This document shows, in pieces, positions 62,302 to 64,000 of a stretch of 64,000 bases of DNA. Origin of the DNA: Candidatus Zipacnadia bacterium (GTDB taxonomy: Bacteria > Armatimonadota > Zipacnadia > Zipacnadales > UBA5352); contig JALGSU010000008.1 of the NCBI GenBank assembly GCA_029821735.1, positions 124,001 to 188,000 on the forward strand, in the 5' to 3' direction. The translations under genes were made by a program, and so were the position numbers. A model generated the notes under the pieces. That model saw only the letters and a list, made by a program, of their open reading frames with translations. It made no database searches and was not told where the DNA came from. Position 1 is the stretch's first letter. Every line of letters begins with the position of its first letter.

Positions 62302-63167
62302 GCGACGACGGCCTCGTTGGCATCGAGGAGCAACCGCCCGGCCAGTTTCTGCCTGGCACCCAGATCGAGATCATCAACGAGGGCCTGCAGCTCGGTCGCA
62401 TCCAGCACGCCATCTTCGATTTCGATGGCACAATCTCGCTCATTCGCGAGGGCTGGCAGGATGTCATGTGCCCGATGATGGTCCAGGTGCTCGCCGAGAC
62501 CGGCACCGATGAGAGTGCCGAGCAGTTGGCCGAGATCGTCCGCGACTTTGTCGATCGCCTCACCGGCAAGCAAACCATCTATCAGATGATCCAGCTCGCC
62601 GACGAGGTCACCCAGCGCGGCGGCGAGCCACTCGAGCCGTTGGCCTACAAGCACCGCTACCTCGACCTGCTCTGGGAGCAGATTGAGCACCGCGTCGCCG
62701 GACTCAAGAGCGGAACTATCGACCCCGACGACATGCGCGTGCCCAGCTCCCTGGAAATACTGCAGGCGCTCGCCAATCGCGGCGTGAAATGCTATCTCGC
62801 CAGCGGCACCGATGAGCAGTACGTCCTCGATGAGGCCGAGGCCGTCGGCGTCACGCCGTTCTTCGAGGGAATCTACGGCGCGCTCGACGACTATGAGAAC
62901 TTCTCCAAGGCCATGGTCATTCAGATGATCATCGAGCAAAACGATCTGCACGGCCCCGAACTCGTAGGCTTCGGCGACGGCTACGTGGAGATCCAGAACA
63001 CCAAAGAGGTCGGCGGCATCGCGGTCGGCGTCGCTACCGACGAGGCCAAACGCGAGGGCGTTGATGCCTGGAAGCGCAACCGCCTCATCATCGGCGGCGC
63101 GGACATCATCATCCCCGACTTCCGCGAGCACGGTCAACTATTGGCCTATCTGGGCGGTGACGTGTGA
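62298..63167 (+). CDS. HAD family hydrolase
   Basis: 289 residues. IQHAIFDFDGTISLIREGW is motif I with the nucleophile Asp, KCYLASGTDEQYV is motif II, and a lysine before VIQMIIEQNDLHG and VGFGDGYVEIQNTKEVGG are motifs III and IV. A helical cap lies at about 65-140. It dephosphorylates a small molecule, probably a sugar phosphate from this cluster (inference). Coupled by a 4-base overlap to the upstream oxidoreductase, and followed by the deoxyhypusine-synthase-like gene after 1 base. Confidence 0.9.
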   Translation: MSDDGLVGIEEQPPGQFLPGTQIEIINEGLQLGRIQHAIFDFDGTISLIREGWQDVMCPMMVQVLAETGTDESAEQLAEIVRDFVDRLTGKQTIYQMIQLADEVTQRGGEPLEPLAYKHRYLDLLWEQIEHRVAGLKSGTIDPDDMRVPSSLEILQALANRGVKCYLASGTDEQYVLDEAEAVGVTPFFEGIYGALDDYENFSKAMVIQMIIEQNDLHGPELVGFGDGYVEIQNTKEVGGIAVGVATDEAKREGVDAWKRNRLIIGGADIIIPDFREHGQLLAYLGGDV

Positions 63168-63168
63168 C

Positions 63169-64000
63169 ATGCCCCACGAGAGCTTCGACCGCTCACGCCT
63201 GATACTCAAGCCACTCGCCGAACGCGAGAACGACCGCGACCTCTCGCTCATCATGGACCTTGACGCGCCGGTCGAGCCGGTCGCTGATGACCGTCTGGAA
63301 GCCCTCGCCGCGCGCATGATCGCCGCCCGCCAACGCGGTGCGCATGTCATCGTCAGCATAGGCGCTCACGTCATTCGCGTGGGCACTCAGCGCTTCCTCA
63401 TCGACATGATGGAGCGCGGCATCATCACCCATCTCGCCGGCAACGGTGCCGTCGCCATCCACGACTTCGAGTTCGCGCTCATTGGCGCGACCACCGAAGA
63501 CGTCGCGAAGTACATCGCCGCTGGGGAGTTCGGCCTGTGGCAGGAAACCGGCCGGCTCAACGACATCGCCCGCATCGCTGCTGGTGAGGGCATCGGTTTC
63601 GGTGAGGCCGTCGGGCGCGAGATCGCCGAGGGCGACTATCCGCACAAGGACATCAGCGTGCTCGCTGCCGCCTACCGCCTCGGCGTCCCGGCCACCATCC
63701 ACGCCAGCGTCGGCTACGACATCATTCACGAGCACCCCAACTGCGATGGCGCCGCGCTCGGCGCGTCCTCATATCAGGACTTCCTCGTCTTCGCGAAGTC
63801 CGTCGAGGGCCTCGAAGGCGGCTGCTACCTGACCTTCGGCACCGCAATCATGGGTCCCGAGGTATACCTCAAGGCCCTCGCCATGGCGCGCAACGTTGCC
63901 CACCAGGACGGCCGGCGCATCACCGACATCGCCACCGCCGTCTTCGACCTCAAACCGCTGCCGGACGACTACCATCACCAGCCGCGCAAGTCTGACCCAA
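63169..64000 (+). CDS. deoxyhypusine-synthase-like protein (partial, runs off the edge)
   Basis: At least 277 residues; the 3' end lies beyond the window. The segments HVIVSIGAHVIRVGTQRFLI, THLAGNGAVAIHDFEFALIG, LWQETGRLNDIARIA, HASVGYDIIHEHPN and GCYLTFGTAIMGPEVYLKAL are conserved-looking and resemble the NAD-dependent deoxyhypusine synthase fold. Bacteria lack eIF5A, so a different substrate such as another amine or sugar adduct is likely. The C-terminal part where the catalytic lysine of DHS would lie is not visible. ATG 63169 starts 1 base after the HAD stop. Confidence 0.6.
   Translation, partial: MPHESFDRSRLILKPLAERENDRDLSLIMDLDAPVEPVADDRLEALAARMIAARQRGAHVIVSIGAHVIRVGTQRFLIDMMERGIITHLAGNGAVAIHDFEFALIGATTEDVAKYIAAGEFGLWQETGRLNDIARIAAGEGIGFGEAVGREIAEGDYPHKDISVLAAAYRLGVPATIHASVGYDIIHEHPNCDGAALGASSYQDFLVFAKSVEGLEGGCYLTFGTAIMGPEVYLKALAMARNVAHQDGRRITDIATAVFDLKPLPDDYHHQPRKSDP

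Noticed and set aside
1..64000. tRNA, rRNA, mobile elements and CRISPR arrays
   Set aside because: Reading the intergenic regions on both strands, I found no cloverleaf with CCA end, no rRNA motif, no transposase and no repeat-spacer array. A tRNAscan or Infernal run would settle it.

Overview
The window is a GC-rich bacterial chromosome segment with no rRNA, tRNA, CRISPR array, insertion sequence or prophage that I can see. The organism is probably a diderm with an Armatimonadota-like gene repertoire (inference). The LptF/LptG-type permease implies an outer membrane and lipopolysaccharide export. LL-diaminopimelate aminotransferase plus DapF, a YkuD transpeptidase and a PGRP amidase imply diaminopimelate-type peptidoglycan. 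A SigH-like sigma factor, prepilin sequences and many sugar-phosphate-isomerase, Gfo/Idh/MocA, URO-D-like and ceramidase-like genes fit that phylum and related environmental lineages. ThyX makes thymidylate.

Layout. 1-288: gene-free left edge, with a strong hairpin and, on the minus strand, a 14-codon Trp-containing mini-ORF. 0.3-7 kb (+): L,D-transpeptidase, AcpS, LptF/G-like permease, an unknown conserved protein, LsrF/DeoC-type aldolase, secreted polysaccharide deacetylase, sugar isomerase. 6.9-14.9 kb (-): metallo-beta-lactamase fold protein, dGTPase-like HD protein, glyQ/glyS, SigH-like sigma factor, CvpA-like membrane protein and a class II glutamine amidotransferase-like protein. 15-21.5 kb (+): ADP-ribosylglycohydrolase, PHP/DUF3604 protein, amidohydrolase, a truncated prepilin and a URO-D-like protein. 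21.5-30.1 kb: a lone Flp-type pilin, a decayed DUF89 gene, a two-domain universal stress protein, a DUF2997-like pair, two tandem sugar-phosphate isomerases, Gfo/Idh/MocA, homocysteine methyltransferase, thyX and a GlcD-like flavoprotein. 30-35 kb (+): URO-D-like, GNAT, ferredoxin-nitroreductase and two tandem aspartoacylase-like proteins. 35-39.7 kb (-): miaA-dapF-dapL-hflX. 39.8-50.6 kb (+): PGRP amidase, membrane proteins, hydroxyacid dehydrogenase, class III aminotransferase, M20 peptidase, GYF_2 membrane protein, medium-chain dehydrogenase, PIG-L deacetylase and Gfo/Idh/MocA, closed by a strong terminator. 50.7-56.6 kb (-): a membrane coiled-coil protein, PspA, a two-part AAA ATPase and a frameshifted beta-helix protein. 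56.7-64 kb (+): two ceramidase-like paralogues, two M55 D-aminopeptidases (the second broken), Gfo/Idh/MocA, a HAD hydrolase and a deoxyhypusine-synthase-like protein cut by the window edge.

Most genes serve carbohydrate, amino-acid and envelope turnover. The most striking candidate system is the coiled-coil/PspA/AAA operon, which looks like an ESCRT-III/Vps4-style membrane remodelling module. Two other themes stand out. Four gene families occur as adjacent tandem duplicates. Several genes are broken by small deletions (DUF89, the second M55 gene, the beta-helix gene, the prepilin remnant), so gene decay is active here.
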